Shown piece by piece: positions 7,517-15,087 of a stretch of 64,000 nucleotides of DNA. Made by a program: the position numbers and the translations under genes. The stretch comes from Serratia nevei (GTDB lineage: Bacteria; Pseudomonadota; Gammaproteobacteria; Enterobacterales; Enterobacteriaceae), in NCBI RefSeq assembly GCF_037948395.1, contig NZ_CP149940.1, positions 1,054,001-1,118,000 of the forward strand, in the 5' to 3' direction. The notes beneath the pieces are model-generated. The model was given only the letters and a program-made list of their open reading frames with translations. It searched no databases and was not told the DNA's origin. Position 1 is the stretch's first letter. Every line of letters begins with the position of its first letter.

Positions 7517-8500
7517 TTATATTACATGTACATAGAGACTAGATTCGTTAGACCAATCAGGGCATTCTAGAATAAGGCCAAACACCTTGAAAATAGAGTC
7601 TACGGCTACTGTGATATCACGAAAATCACTGTAACCTTCAATATTGTTACTTTTATACTTTTCCATTAAGTTTTCAAAGGCATTACTGAGGTCAGCTAAG
7701 GAATTTTTTAATTTTGAATCGGAAAGTATGGCAGCTAGTTCCGGGAAGTATATTTCGAGGTTGATATTGAGTGCATGAACATAACCAATAGCATATCCAT
7801 ATGAATTTATTATTAGTTTTATTCTTTTTTTTACCTCAAAAAACATTATATCTAATGGAGTTATGTGATTCTTATAGTTCCAGATGAATGTATCAATTTC
7901 ATTGGGAACTTCAATTATGACTGTTTTAAGATTATCCAGGAAATCATCGACAATTTCCTGTGGAGCAGATCGCGAGGACATAAAGTTAGCAAGATACTCA
8001 GACCATGCTTTTGTCGCTGAAATAAGAAGTGCTTCGCCATAGTCATTAACACTAAGGCTTTGATCTAAACAGGTAAGTGTATTCTTTTCATGAACATGTA
8101 CTAGCTCGTGGTGAATGCGATGAATGACAGCTCTTATACCCTCCTCTTTAACAGAAACCTTTCCCTCATCATTAAACAATTCAACAAAAAAGTTAGCAGA
8201 CAAAACTAATGTATATTCATTGCACAGCCCATTTGACCCTATTTTCGACACTAGTTGCCCTACAGCCGTACCCTGTTTACTATCAGTGAATGAGCTAGAT
8301 GATTTATGGTTGTAGCTAGAGGTTACCCGTTGTAGGGCAGTTCCAAAATCATAGGAAATGACAATCGCTTTTAGCTTGGAAATGTTCATATTATGCTGTT
8401 CTGCTAGGGCTTTAGTAGCGGTAAGCACTAAATTACCTATCTCATTTGCTTCTTCAGCAGTATTAAACCCTTCTAGTGAGATATTAAAATCAGGTTCCAA
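7517..8500 (-). CDS. Putative HExxH zinc metallopeptidase-like protein, 327 aa
   Basis: It starts with TTG at 8500 behind GAGGA. Residues 130-137 read HHELVHVH, giving HExxH at 131-135, and E168 in WSEYLA is a plausible third zinc ligand, as in gluzincins. There is no signal peptide, so it would act in the cytoplasm. I do not recognise the family beyond the motif. The gene is on the minus strand and, like the HNH-like gene, contains no AGTACT. It could be a regulatory protease, a toxin or a defence effector. None of these is proven by sequence. Confidence 0.6.
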   Translation of the reverse strand: MEPDFNISLEGFNTAEEANEIGNLVLTATKALAEQHNMNISKLKAIVISYDFGTALQRVTSSYNHKSSSSFTDSKQGTAVGQLVSKIGSNGLCNEYTLVLSANFFVELFNDEGKVSVKEEGIRAVIHRIHHELVHVHEKNTLTCLDQSLSVNDYGEALLISATKAWSEYLANFMSSRSAPQEIVDDFLDNLKTVIIEVPNEIDTFIWNYKNHITPLDIMFFEVKKRIKLIINSYGYAIGYVHALNINLEIYFPELAAILSDSKLKNSLADLSNAFENLMEKYKSNNIEGYSDFRDITVAVDSIFKVFGLILECPDWSNESSLYVHVI

Positions 8501-8815
8501 GTAGCAATCCTCTATGCCAGTACTTAAAAGTATCTGGACACTATAACGCTACCCTAGAAGGGCCTCAATAGTATGGTGCCTAAAAGTTCAACAATGCAGG
8601 ATGACTGAGTGAGCAGTTTGTATTCGCTTATAGACATGGAGAGGCAAAGTACTCTAGTACATTAGAATACATAGAACGGGTCTCTTTTGAGTACTCCCCA
8701 ACGATACTCTACTTTATCGTCTCGTTTAGTCTCATTTATAGGTTGAAAGGATCTAAATGATACTGTATCGTTAGGTTAACTTAAATGATACGAAATAAAG
8801 TTCGAGGGTAGGAAA
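8501..8815. other. Intergenic region with palindromic repeats (possible res site or operator)
   Basis: Before the serine recombinase lie ACGATA (8701) with TATCGT (8715-8720), the near-perfect palindrome AATGATAC-T-GTATCGTT (8756-8772), and a third AATGATACG (8784-8792). Three related sites just upstream of a recombinase gene recall resolvase res sites or an autorepressor operator. AGTACT occurs at 8519, 8648 and 8690. Confidence 0.55.
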
Positions 8816-9385
8816 ATGATTTTTGGTTACGCGAGAGTGTCTACGAAGGATCAAAATCTGGAACGTCAGTTAGCAGTACTGGAACCTATCTGCGATAAAA
8901 TCATTACAGAGAAGGAATCAGGGAAGTCTACCAGTGACAGACCTGAACTGTTGAACCTGCTTTCACACCTCCGCGACGGTGATACCTTGATTACTCATTC
9001 AATCGACCGTCTTGCTCGTAATACCCGTGATTTACTTGAAATGATTGATGGTCTTGTAGAGCGGGGGATCATTGTTCGCTTTCTTGCAAACTCTATGAGT
9101 TTCGATAACTCCCCACAATCCCGTTTGATTTTAACCATGATGGGAGCTGTAGCTGAATTTGAAAGGGGAATGATTGCATCACGACGAAATGAAGGGATTG
9201 CCCTTGCTAAAGAGGCCAAAAGATACAAGGGCAAGCAGAAGAACAAAGAGCTTCATAACAAAATCATTGAAATGCTTCAGGTAGGTAAGAACACACCGGA
9301 CGAGATCGCTAAGTTGTGCGACTGCGGAAGGGCGACGGTGTTCCGTGTCAAAAAGGAAATGCTTGCCAGTACTACCCGTACTTAG
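8816..9385 (+). CDS. Serine recombinase (resolvase/invertase family), 189 aa
   Basis: The N-terminal catalytic domain shows GYARVST with nucleophile S9, DRLARNTRDLL with R65 and R68, and the ERGMIASRRNEG start of the long E helix. A C-terminal helix-turn-helix covers about residues 157-180 (TPDEIAKLCDCGRATVFRV). The size is that of Hin/Gin invertases and Tn3 resolvases. Start ATG 8816 has GGGTAGGA ahead. Three palindromic repeats lie directly upstream and may be its sites. In this element it could resolve dimers or invert DNA. No partner site pair was identified. Confidence 0.95.
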   Translation: MIFGYARVSTKDQNLERQLAVLEPICDKIITEKESGKSTSDRPELLNLLSHLRDGDTLITHSIDRLARNTRDLLEMIDGLVERGIIVRFLANSMSFDNSPQSRLILTMMGAVAEFERGMIASRRNEGIALAKEAKRYKGKQKNKELHNKIIEMLQVGKNTPDEIAKLCDCGRATVFRVKKEMLASTTRT

Positions 9386-9562
9386 GACTGATATAGCAGA
9401 AGGGGTAAAGGAAAGGGTTTGTGTAAGGGGGAACGGTTCAAATCCTTTCGATATCCATCCTTGTTTTTGTGATAAAAGTCAAAGAGAAACACAATATGTA
9501 GTATTGAGTGATTGATAAAATAACTATATGCTGATATTTCCATTGAAATAGAGGGTCTGATA

Positions 9563-9790
9563 ATGGGTAAAGATCAGCATGTTGTTCCTCATGATGATGG
9601 TTGGGCAGTTAAGGGAGCTGGAAACAGTAAAGCGACTTCTGTGCATCCAACAAAGCAATCTGCGGTGGATGCTGCAAGAGGGATTGCTACAAACCAAAAG
9701 AGTGAGCTTGTCATCCATAACAAGGATGGCAAGATTGCGAAAAAAGATTCGCATGGTAACGATCCTTGTCCGCCAAAAGACAAGAAGTAA
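9563..9790 (+). CDS. DUF2188-like small protein, 75 aa
   Basis: ATG 9563 has AGAGGGT upstream. The sequence (DQHVVPHDDGWAVKGAG near the start, AVDAARGIA in the middle, ELVIHNKDGKI later) has the short repeat pattern of DUF2188 proteins: a β-hairpin reading 'hVvP..dGWaV', a helix and 'vi.hgkdGkI..kdS.G.dp'. The function is unknown. Such small proteins are common on mobile elements. It is the last gene before the right end and is followed by a strong terminator. Confidence 0.8.
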   Translation: MGKDQHVVPHDDGWAVKGAGNSKATSVHPTKQSAVDAARGIATNQKSELVIHNKDGKIAKKDSHGNDPCPPKDKK

Positions 9791-9796
9791 CCGGAT

Positions 9797-9818
9797 AGGG
9801 GCTTGTCGCCCCTTTTTT
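9797..9818 (+). terminator. Rho-independent terminator after the DUF2188 gene
   Basis: AGGGGC-TTGTC-GCCCCT followed by TTTTT. Confidence 0.85.
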
Positions 9819-9883
9819 GTGTGCACTTGGTGAGCACTAACGACACTACAAATCCCCAGAAGTTGACGTTATGTACCCAATCT

Positions 9884-10013
9884 TACAAACACGTTAACTT
9901 GCAAGATTTTGTGCTGGACGGTACTATCGAGAGTGGTACAGTACTGTTGTAGTACTACCATGATAACCAATTGATTAACCGACACAATTTAGTACTAACG
10001 GCTGATGGCAGGG
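9884..10013 (+). repeat. Right-arm inverted repeat, copy 2 (130 bp)
   Basis: Exact reverse complement of 1802-1931, ending with the shared att core. It carries AGTACT at 9940, 9951 and 9991. Confidence 0.95.
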
Positions 10014-10022
10014 TCCCCACCC
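10006..10022 (+). other. attR with the original ffs 3' end
   Basis: TGGCAGGG plus TCCCCACCC. The second half is the presumed chromosomal ffs end displaced by the insertion. A small hairpin TTGCGGCCCGCAA followed by AAACGTTTTT just downstream may be the original ffs terminator. Confidence 0.85.
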
Positions 10023-10371
10023 ATTTGCGGCCCGCAAAAACGTTTTTCCCCGTTATTCTTCCTGTCGACAGCTGCACAAGCGTCATTTCGTACGCCGCGA
10101 GCGAGCGTCTTTTCCTCTGCGCCGTTTTTGCCCTTCTCCCCCTATAGGGTTGCCAACAGATCCGATGACGGTGAAAAAAATAGCGTTTATATCGTTATTT
10201 GTGGGGCAAATAATGGCGCAGGCATAGGGAAAATTCTTAAAGTTGCACGCCTGTTGGGATGGCGTTAGTATTGTTTATTCTCTGTGCGAAAAAACTATCC
10301 GCGCTTCGCGGCGGTCGTCGAACTCGCTGAATAAGTTTAAATAATAACCCGTGTGCGCTGTCAGGCTGAAC
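10014..10371. other. Spacer between the element and the regulator genes
   Basis: About 350 bp of host sequence. It begins with the displaced ffs end and a possible ffs terminator hairpin. No gene is supported. AT content rises near 10200-10370, which probably contains the promoter of the next gene. Confidence 0.5.
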
Positions 10372-11169
10372 ATGATTTATATCATTGATAAAGATATTAC
10401 ATTTAACACTGAAAACGGTTCATTGAAGAGTATAAAGAAGGGACGGGAAGTTTTCTTATCCAGCGTTAATTCTAGAGTATTCAAATGTTTGCTTGAGCAT
10501 GGCCACGAGGCGGTGAGCCGGGATACGCTGTTGCAGCAGGTGTGGACCGATCACGGCCTGAGCGCCTCTTCGGCGACGTTGAATCAATATATCAGCCTGA
10601 CGCGGCGGGCATTGACGTCTGTCGGTTTCAATGAACGCCTGATCGTTACCCTCTCTAAAAAGGGGTATAGACTCAATAGAATAATACCGATCGACCGACT
10701 GCGGATTGATTTACCCGATCCCCCGCCGCTTGCCGATGCCCCGGTTCCCTTGGCTGCGCCGACCGCAACGTCAAAAAACACCCACCACTATTTTTTTATT
10801 CTGCTGCGCAGCTTATCGATCGTCGTGCCATTATCTTTTCTGGCGCTGTGCTTTATCTATTACAAACATCATCGCGACAGTGAAAAGAAGCAGGTATTGT
10901 CTTACGTGGGGACGGTAAACGGCTGCCCGATCTACTATGCCGGCCATTTTTTGGAGAATCATCAGGACGACTATTTGCAGTTCTTGGTCAGGAAGGATCT
11001 TTATGGCCAGCGTTGCCGCCCCGGTGAGATTGTCATTACCAAGGTTAACCGTTCTCATAATGCCAATGAAGACAGCGGACGCCAGTTTATCGCCAAATGC
11101 ACGAAGGACAGTGCGGCCGTTTTGCATAATTGTGAGAGCGAGTACATCCGGGCATGGAAAAAAAGTTAA
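10372..11169 (+). CDS. CadC/ToxR-like membrane-anchored winged-helix regulator, 265 aa
   Basis: ATG 10372 is preferred to GTG 10351, since the domain begins right after it (MIYIIDKDI). Residues 1-105 are an OmpR/PhoB-type winged helix (LLEHGHEAVSRDTLLQQVW, LNQYISLTRRAL, TLSKKGYRL). A proline/alanine-rich linker, one membrane segment (about 143-163) and a periplasmic domain with several cysteines follow. This is the ToxR/CadC layout, in which an outside signal is passed to DNA binding without phosphorylation. The FidL-like gene overlaps its end by 16 bp, a pairing typical of such sensors. Its proximity to the gsp genes suggests control of secretion, but the target is inferred. Confidence 0.85.
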   Translation: MIYIIDKDITFNTENGSLKSIKKGREVFLSSVNSRVFKCLLEHGHEAVSRDTLLQQVWTDHGLSASSATLNQYISLTRRALTSVGFNERLIVTLSKKGYRLNRIIPIDRLRIDLPDPPPLADAPVPLAAPTATSKNTHHYFFILLRSLSIVVPLSFLALCFIYYKHHRDSEKKQVLSYVGTVNGCPIYYAGHFLENHQDDYLQFLVRKDLYGQRCRPGEIVITKVNRSHNANEDSGRQFIAKCTKDSAAVLHNCESEYIRAWKKS

Positions 11170-11648
11170 ATATTTTGTCAGCCACGCTGGTCGGCCTGTG
11201 CGTGTTGACTGGCAGCGTGGTGTATTCCCTGGTTCGCAGCCATCATGAGTTCGGTGATTTTTCCTGCGAAGCGAACGCCACGTTCAATTATTTCAATTCG
11301 CTGGACGCGCAGGCGGCACACGATGACATCCAGCTGTCGCTAAAAATAAACTACATCTTTTTGTCGGGCGATAAGGGCGTGATGATCTTGTCGGGCCTGG
11401 CCAACGACGGTGAAGAGAAGTATTTCGTCAACCGACGGGTTAATTTCAGCTATGTCTCGCAAGGCAGTTTCTATCGTTTCCACTATGGTGAGGTGAATTA
11501 TTCACCGCGCGATACCTTGCCGGAAGAGGTGTATACTTACTTTTTCAGCAATGAATCGACGTTTTATCATATTCGCAGCGTAGACAAGAATACGTTGATG
11601 TTCAGCAATGCCTACTCGCCGATGTTTTTATGTAATATCGAATCCTGA
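11154..11648 (+). CDS. FidL-like membrane protein, 164 aa
   Basis: The gene overlaps the upstream regulator by 16 bp, so translation is probably coupled. There is one N-terminal membrane anchor (about residues 7-26), then a periplasmic domain with the FidL-type FSCEANATFNY near 36-46 and a terminal FLCNIES, giving two conserved cysteines. FidL-like proteins are encoded next to ToxR/CadC-type regulators and are thought to modulate them, like ToxS with ToxR. No enzymatic motif is present. Confidence 0.75.
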   Translation: MEKKLNILSATLVGLCVLTGSVVYSLVRSHHEFGDFSCEANATFNYFNSLDAQAAHDDIQLSLKINYIFLSGDKGVMILSGLANDGEEKYFVNRRVNFSYVSQGSFYRFHYGEVNYSPRDTLPEEVYTYFFSNESTFYHIRSVDKNTLMFSNAYSPMFLCNIES

Positions 11649-12051
11649 TTTTTATCTCGTTTTTTATGTGAGCTTAAGGTGTATTTCTGTTACCCTTTAC
11701 ATCCTCGCCTCCTGCCTTTTTAGCACGCAACTAATAACATGGGTTATTATGCGTGAATGTCTATTTTCTTTATCATTAATCAAATTTAATGGTGGTTTAG
11801 CTATTTTATAAAACCTGCTATCGTCATGTTTTTAAATGATTTAATGAATCTAAGGTAATGTGATGTGACCATATTAATTTTATATTGTTTATTTTAAAGA
11901 AATAAGTTGCATGAATGTTTTTCGCATGATTAATTGAGGCCGCTCTTGAAACGGCGAACCATTAATTTTCATTGAAAATGCATCTCGCCGCATGCGTGCA
12001 AAGGTGATGGCACAGAGGGCCTTTGAACTTCATTAAACTGATAGGCGAGAG
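11649..12051. other. 403-bp AT-rich intergenic region
   Basis: No gene is supported. The stretch is much richer in A and T than its surroundings, a feature of regulatory regions bound by H-NS. The promoter of the next regulator probably lies within the last 150 bp. Confidence 0.5.
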
Positions 12052-12537
12052 ATGGACATACATAACATTGCCCTGAACGAGACTCTGTTGGAAAATGAGT
12101 TGGTAATATTAAACAACAATGAAAAAACGCTGTTGTTTAAAAAAGAGAATGTGCTCATTGAAATGACCGAATTACAGCGGCGCTTCATGCTGTGCCTGTT
12201 GAGCGGTATTTATAAGAAGAACGACATTATTCGCGCTGTCTGGTTTTGCAACCATGAGACCATCAGCGACAATAACTATTATCAGATGATATTCCAATGC
12301 CGCTCTTTGCTCTCCCGCCACGGTATTCCTGGCGAGGTGATCAAGACCATTCCCCGATTTGGCGTGATGTTGAGCTTTCAAGCCTGCGAGCGTGCGGCCG
12401 CTAATTTGCAGGGGGAATGCCCGTCGTCATCGGTTAATAATCGCCGGCGAACGTGGCTGGACGCCGTGAATTATAAAGTGGCTCTGGTCATCACGCTGCT
12501 GTTTTCCGTCGCGATGGTGGTCGGTATTTCCGCTTAG
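12052..12537 (+). CDS. Second membrane-anchored winged-helix regulator, 161 aa
   Basis: Residues 1-110 form a winged helix like that of the gene at 10372 (LQRRFMLCLLSG, NNYYQMIFQCRSLL, IKTIPRFGVML). A single hydrophobic segment (about 140-159, VALVITLLFSVAMVVGI) ends the protein, leaving almost nothing in the periplasm. This is a short ToxR-like form without a sensor domain. It ends 30 bp before gspC and so is positioned to be the first gene of the secretion operon or its local regulator. Confidence 0.8.
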   Translation: MDIHNIALNETLLENELVILNNNEKTLLFKKENVLIEMTELQRRFMLCLLSGIYKKNDIIRAVWFCNHETISDNNYYQMIFQCRSLLSRHGIPGEVIKTIPRFGVMLSFQACERAAANLQGECPSSSVNNRRRTWLDAVNYKVALVITLLFSVAMVVGISA

Positions 12538-12567
12538 CGTTGGCGCCGTTGAATAACCGGGGGTGCC

Positions 12568-13071
12568 GTGAGCAAACGGTTGATAGATTTTTTTATGCTT
12601 CTTTTTTTTCTGACGAATCTGGCGTTCATGCTTCAGCTGGGATGGCGAATGATGGCCGGGGATGGCGCGCCCGTTGAGCCGAGCCGTGAAAACGCGCCCG
12701 GGCCGGGGCGCCATATTGTCTTTCCTCAGGAAGAGGACATCGGAAAAATTAATGACGCGCACTGGTTTGGCCGCTATCAAGCGGCGAAAGACGGCGAAAA
12801 GGCGCACGGGTATAAAGTCGGCGAATGGGCGATCGGTGCCGAGCTGCTGGCTAACGCACCGGAAGCCGCTGCGCTTGGCAAGATAGCGGGTTTGCTGTTC
12901 AGCGATAACGCCAAAAAAAGCCTGGTCATCGTCGAGCATGGCGGCAAGCAAACCGGTTATGGCGTTGGCGACCGTCTGGCCGGCAGCAATGCCGTCATCG
13001 TGCGGATAGTGAAAAATAAAATACTGCTCGATGAAAACGGCTATTACGCCACGCTGACGTTTAAAGAGTAG
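12568..13071 (+). CDS. gspC: Type II secretion protein GspC, short form without PDZ domain
   Basis: GTG 12568 follows GGGGGT. The 167-residue protein has an N-terminal membrane anchor (residues 6-26), a proline-rich linker and the homology-region domain (WAIGAELLANAP, KSLVIVEHGGKQTGYGVGDRL, ILLDENGYYATLTF) that contacts the GspD N0 domain. It stops there. Most GspC proteins are near 280 residues and add a PDZ or coiled-coil domain. The gene is followed by gspD as in all gsp operons. Some T2SS branches naturally have short GspC, so this need not be a truncation. Confidence 0.88.
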   Translation: MSKRLIDFFMLLFFLTNLAFMLQLGWRMMAGDGAPVEPSRENAPGPGRHIVFPQEEDIGKINDAHWFGRYQAAKDGEKAHGYKVGEWAIGAELLANAPEAAALGKIAGLLFSDNAKKSLVIVEHGGKQTGYGVGDRLAGSNAVIVRIVKNKILLDENGYYATLTFKE

Positions 13072-13119
13072 CCGGCGCGCCGTTTCGGCGCGGGGTGTTT
13101 TATAGCATAAGGCGACATT

Positions 13120-15087
13120 GTGATTACGCATTTTATTTATCGTTCCGGCCCAGGCTGGAGCGCCGGCTTATGGCGCGCGTTAGCGGCGGTGGCCGTCATG
13201 ATTGTGCTGGCTGGCGCGGCGCGCGCGGAGCAATTCTCCGCCAATTTCAAAGGCACGGACATTCAGGAATTTATCAATACGGTCAGTAAAAACCTGGGCA
13301 AAACCATCATTATCGATCCGGCGGTGAAAGGTAAGGTCACGGTGCGCAGCTATGAACAGCTCGACGAGAAGCAGTATTACCAGTTCTTTCTCAACGTGCT
13401 GGATGTCTATGGCTATACGGTCATCGGCATGCCCAATAACGTCTTGAAGGTGATCGCCGCCAAAGAGGGAAAAAGAGCCGCGCTGGCACAAAACGGCGGC
13501 GAGGCGATCGCCGAAGGGGATGAAGTGGTGATGCGCGTGGTACCGCTGCGCAATATCGCGGCCAAAGACGTTTCGCCGATATTGCGCCAGCTCAACGACA
13601 GCATCGGCGTGGGCAGCGTGGCGCATTACGAGCAGGGAAACGCGTTGTTGATCACCGGCCGGGCCAGCGTGGTCAATGGCCTGCTCGAGCTCGTCAGGGA
13701 GATGGATCAGGACGATGGCAATCGGGTCGAAACTCTCGCGCTGAAGCATGCGGCGGCGCCGGAGATCGCGCGCATGGTGAACGAACTGTTTCGCGAAGAG
13801 GGCAAACGGCGCACGGCCGGCGCGAGCTCGCTGCGGCTGGTGGCGGATGAGCGGACCAACAGCGTGATGATCGCCGGGGATGATCGGAGCCGCGAACACG
13901 CCAAAGAACTGATTGACCAGCTGGATAACAAGAGCGTCACCCAGGGCAATACCCAGGTTATCCCTCTCAAATACGCCAAGGCGCAGAGCCTGGTCGAGGT
14001 GCTGACCGGCGTGAGTGCGGGCCTGCAAAATGAGAAGGAGAGCGCCGCCGCCAACGTGGCGCTGCTGAAAAATGTGGTGATCAAGGCTGATGAGCAGACC
14101 AATGCGCTGATCATCACCGCCGCGCCGGATGTGATGCGCGATCTGGAGGCGGTGGTCGCCAAGCTCGATGTGCGCCGCGCGCAGGTGCTGGTCGAAGCGG
14201 TGATCGTCGAAGTGCAGGATGGGCAGGGGCTGAACATCGGCGTGCAGTGGGCCAACAAATACGGTGGTGGCACGCAGTTCGCCGGCCAGATGCCCGGGGT
14301 GTCGGCGGGGTTCGAAAACGGCATGAGCGACGTGTTCGGCAAGGCCAACGGCCTGATGACCGGTTTCTACAGCGGTAACTGGGGCGTATTGCTGACCGCC
14401 ATCGCCAGCAACAACCAAAATAATATCCTGGCCACGCCGAGCATCGTCACGCTGGATAACGCCGAGGCGGAATTCAGCGTCGGGCAGGATGTGCCGATCC
14501 TGACCGGTTCGCAAACCACCAATAGCGATAACGTCTTCAATACCGTGTCGCGCAAGACGGTGGGGATCAAACTCAAGGTCAAACCGCAGATCAACCAGGG
14601 CCAGTCCGTGCTGATGCAGATCGAACAGGAGGTCTCCAGCGTTGCCGACAGCGCCGGCGCTACGCCGGATTCGCTGGGGGCGACCTTCAATATCCGCACG
14701 GTTAACAACACGGTGCTGGTGGACAGCGGCGAAACCGTAGTGGTGGGCGGCCTGTTGGACAAGTCCAACTCGGAGCTGGAGAGCAGCGTGCCGATCCTGG
14801 GCAAGATCCCGCTGGTGGGGGCGCTGTTTCGCTCGACCGCCACCAAAGCGAGCAAGCGTAATTTGATGCTGTTTATCCGCCCGACCATCATTCGCAGCAC
14901 CGAGGGATATGCCCGGCAGAGCCAACGCAAGTTAGGCAAGTTCGACGCCGAACAGCAGGACGATCGTGAGCTGAATGACGCACTGCGCGGCGAGATCGCC
15001 GGCGATAAGAAGGCGCTCGACAATCGGGCGTTTCTCGCCACCGTTGCAAGTATCGACGCGTTTTATTCGCGGGGAGTGCGCCCGTGA
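13120..15087 (+). CDS. gspD: Secretin GspD
   Basis: The GTG start at 13120 gives 655 residues with a signal peptide ending near AARA (about residue 36). N0 follows ([17 protein letters not shown]), then N1-N3 repeats, then the secretin channel domain ([50 protein letters not shown]) and a short S-domain at the end. It forms the outer-membrane pore of the type II system. The C-terminal S-domain should bind the pilotin encoded at 23027-23389. The gene overlaps gspE by 4 bp, indicating translational coupling. Confidence 0.97.
   Translation: MITHFIYRSGPGWSAGLWRALAAVAVMIVLAGAARAEQFSANFKGTDIQEFINTVSKNLGKTIIIDPAVKGKVTVRSYEQLDEKQYYQFFLNVLDVYGYTVIGMPNNVLKVIAAKEGKRAALAQNGGEAIAEGDEVVMRVVPLRNIAAKDVSPILRQLNDSIGVGSVAHYEQGNALLITGRASVVNGLLELVREMDQDDGNRVETLALKHAAAPEIARMVNELFREEGKRRTAGASSLRLVADERTNSVMIAGDDRSREHAKELIDQLDNKSVTQGNTQVIPLKYAKAQSLVEVLTGVSAGLQNEKESAAANVALLKNVVIKADEQTNALIITAAPDVMRDLEAVVAKLDVRRAQVLVEAVIVEVQDGQGLNIGVQWANKYGGGTQFAGQMPGVSAGFENGMSDVFGKANGLMTGFYSGNWGVLLTAIASNNQNNILATPSIVTLDNAEAEFSVGQDVPILTGSQTTNSDNVFNTVSRKTVGIKLKVKPQINQGQSVLMQIEQEVSSVADSAGATPDSLGATFNIRTVNNTVLVDSGETVVVGGLLDKSNSELESSVPILGKIPLVGALFRSTATKASKRNLMLFIRPTIIRSTEGYARQSQRKLGKFDAEQQDDRELNDALRGEIAGDKKALDNRAFLATVASIDAFYSRGVRP

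Larger units (their letters stand above)
469..9996. repeat. Dispersed AGTACT palindromes (about 30 copies)
   Basis: AGTACT begins at 469, 492, 872, 1753, 1776, 1819, 1859, 1870, 2732, 2744, 3262, 3314, 3519, 3725, 4258, 4291, 4514, 4996, 6941, 7160, 7189, 7334, 8519, 8648, 8690, 8875, 9368, 9940, 9951 and 9991. Seven are CAGTACTG. They fall in genes, spacers and att arms alike, but not in the two minus-strand genes. Only two were seen in the rest of the window (about 29381 and 55788). At this base composition about three would be expected. Confidence 0.85.
441..10013 (+). mobile_element. Integrative element inserted in the 3' end of ffs
   Basis: The segment between the 8-bp shared core TGGCAGGG at 441-448 and at 10006-10013 is markedly AT-rich against a GC-rich host. 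It encodes a tyrosine integrase at the left end and a serine recombinase near the right end, and it interrupts the expected sequence after ffs. The left junction carries an element-supplied ffs end. The right junction carries the presumed original chromosomal end. No conjugation, capsid or replication genes were recognised, so it is best called an integrative element of unknown transfer mode. Internally it has an additional complete attP in reverse orientation and two pairs of perfect inverted repeats, described separately. Confidence 0.92.

Noticed and set aside
9426..9460. tRNA T-arm-like sequence (GGTTCAAATCC) near the right end of the element
   Set aside because: Only the T-loop and a 4-of-5 stem can be drawn. 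No D-arm, anticodon arm or acceptor partner is found, so it is not called a tRNA.
469..9996. AGTACT sites considered as a CRISPR array or iteron block
   Set aside because: Spacing is irregular, sites lie within genes, and there are no repeat-spacer units.
10005..10268. 87-aa ORF starting in attR
   Set aside because: Start lies in the displaced ffs end, composition is unlike a protein, and there is no ribosome-binding site.
13180..14925. Long ORF (581 aa) antisense to gspD
   Set aside because: It is a GC-driven open frame opposite a clear secretin gene, with a His/Arg/Gln-rich composition typical of such shadows.
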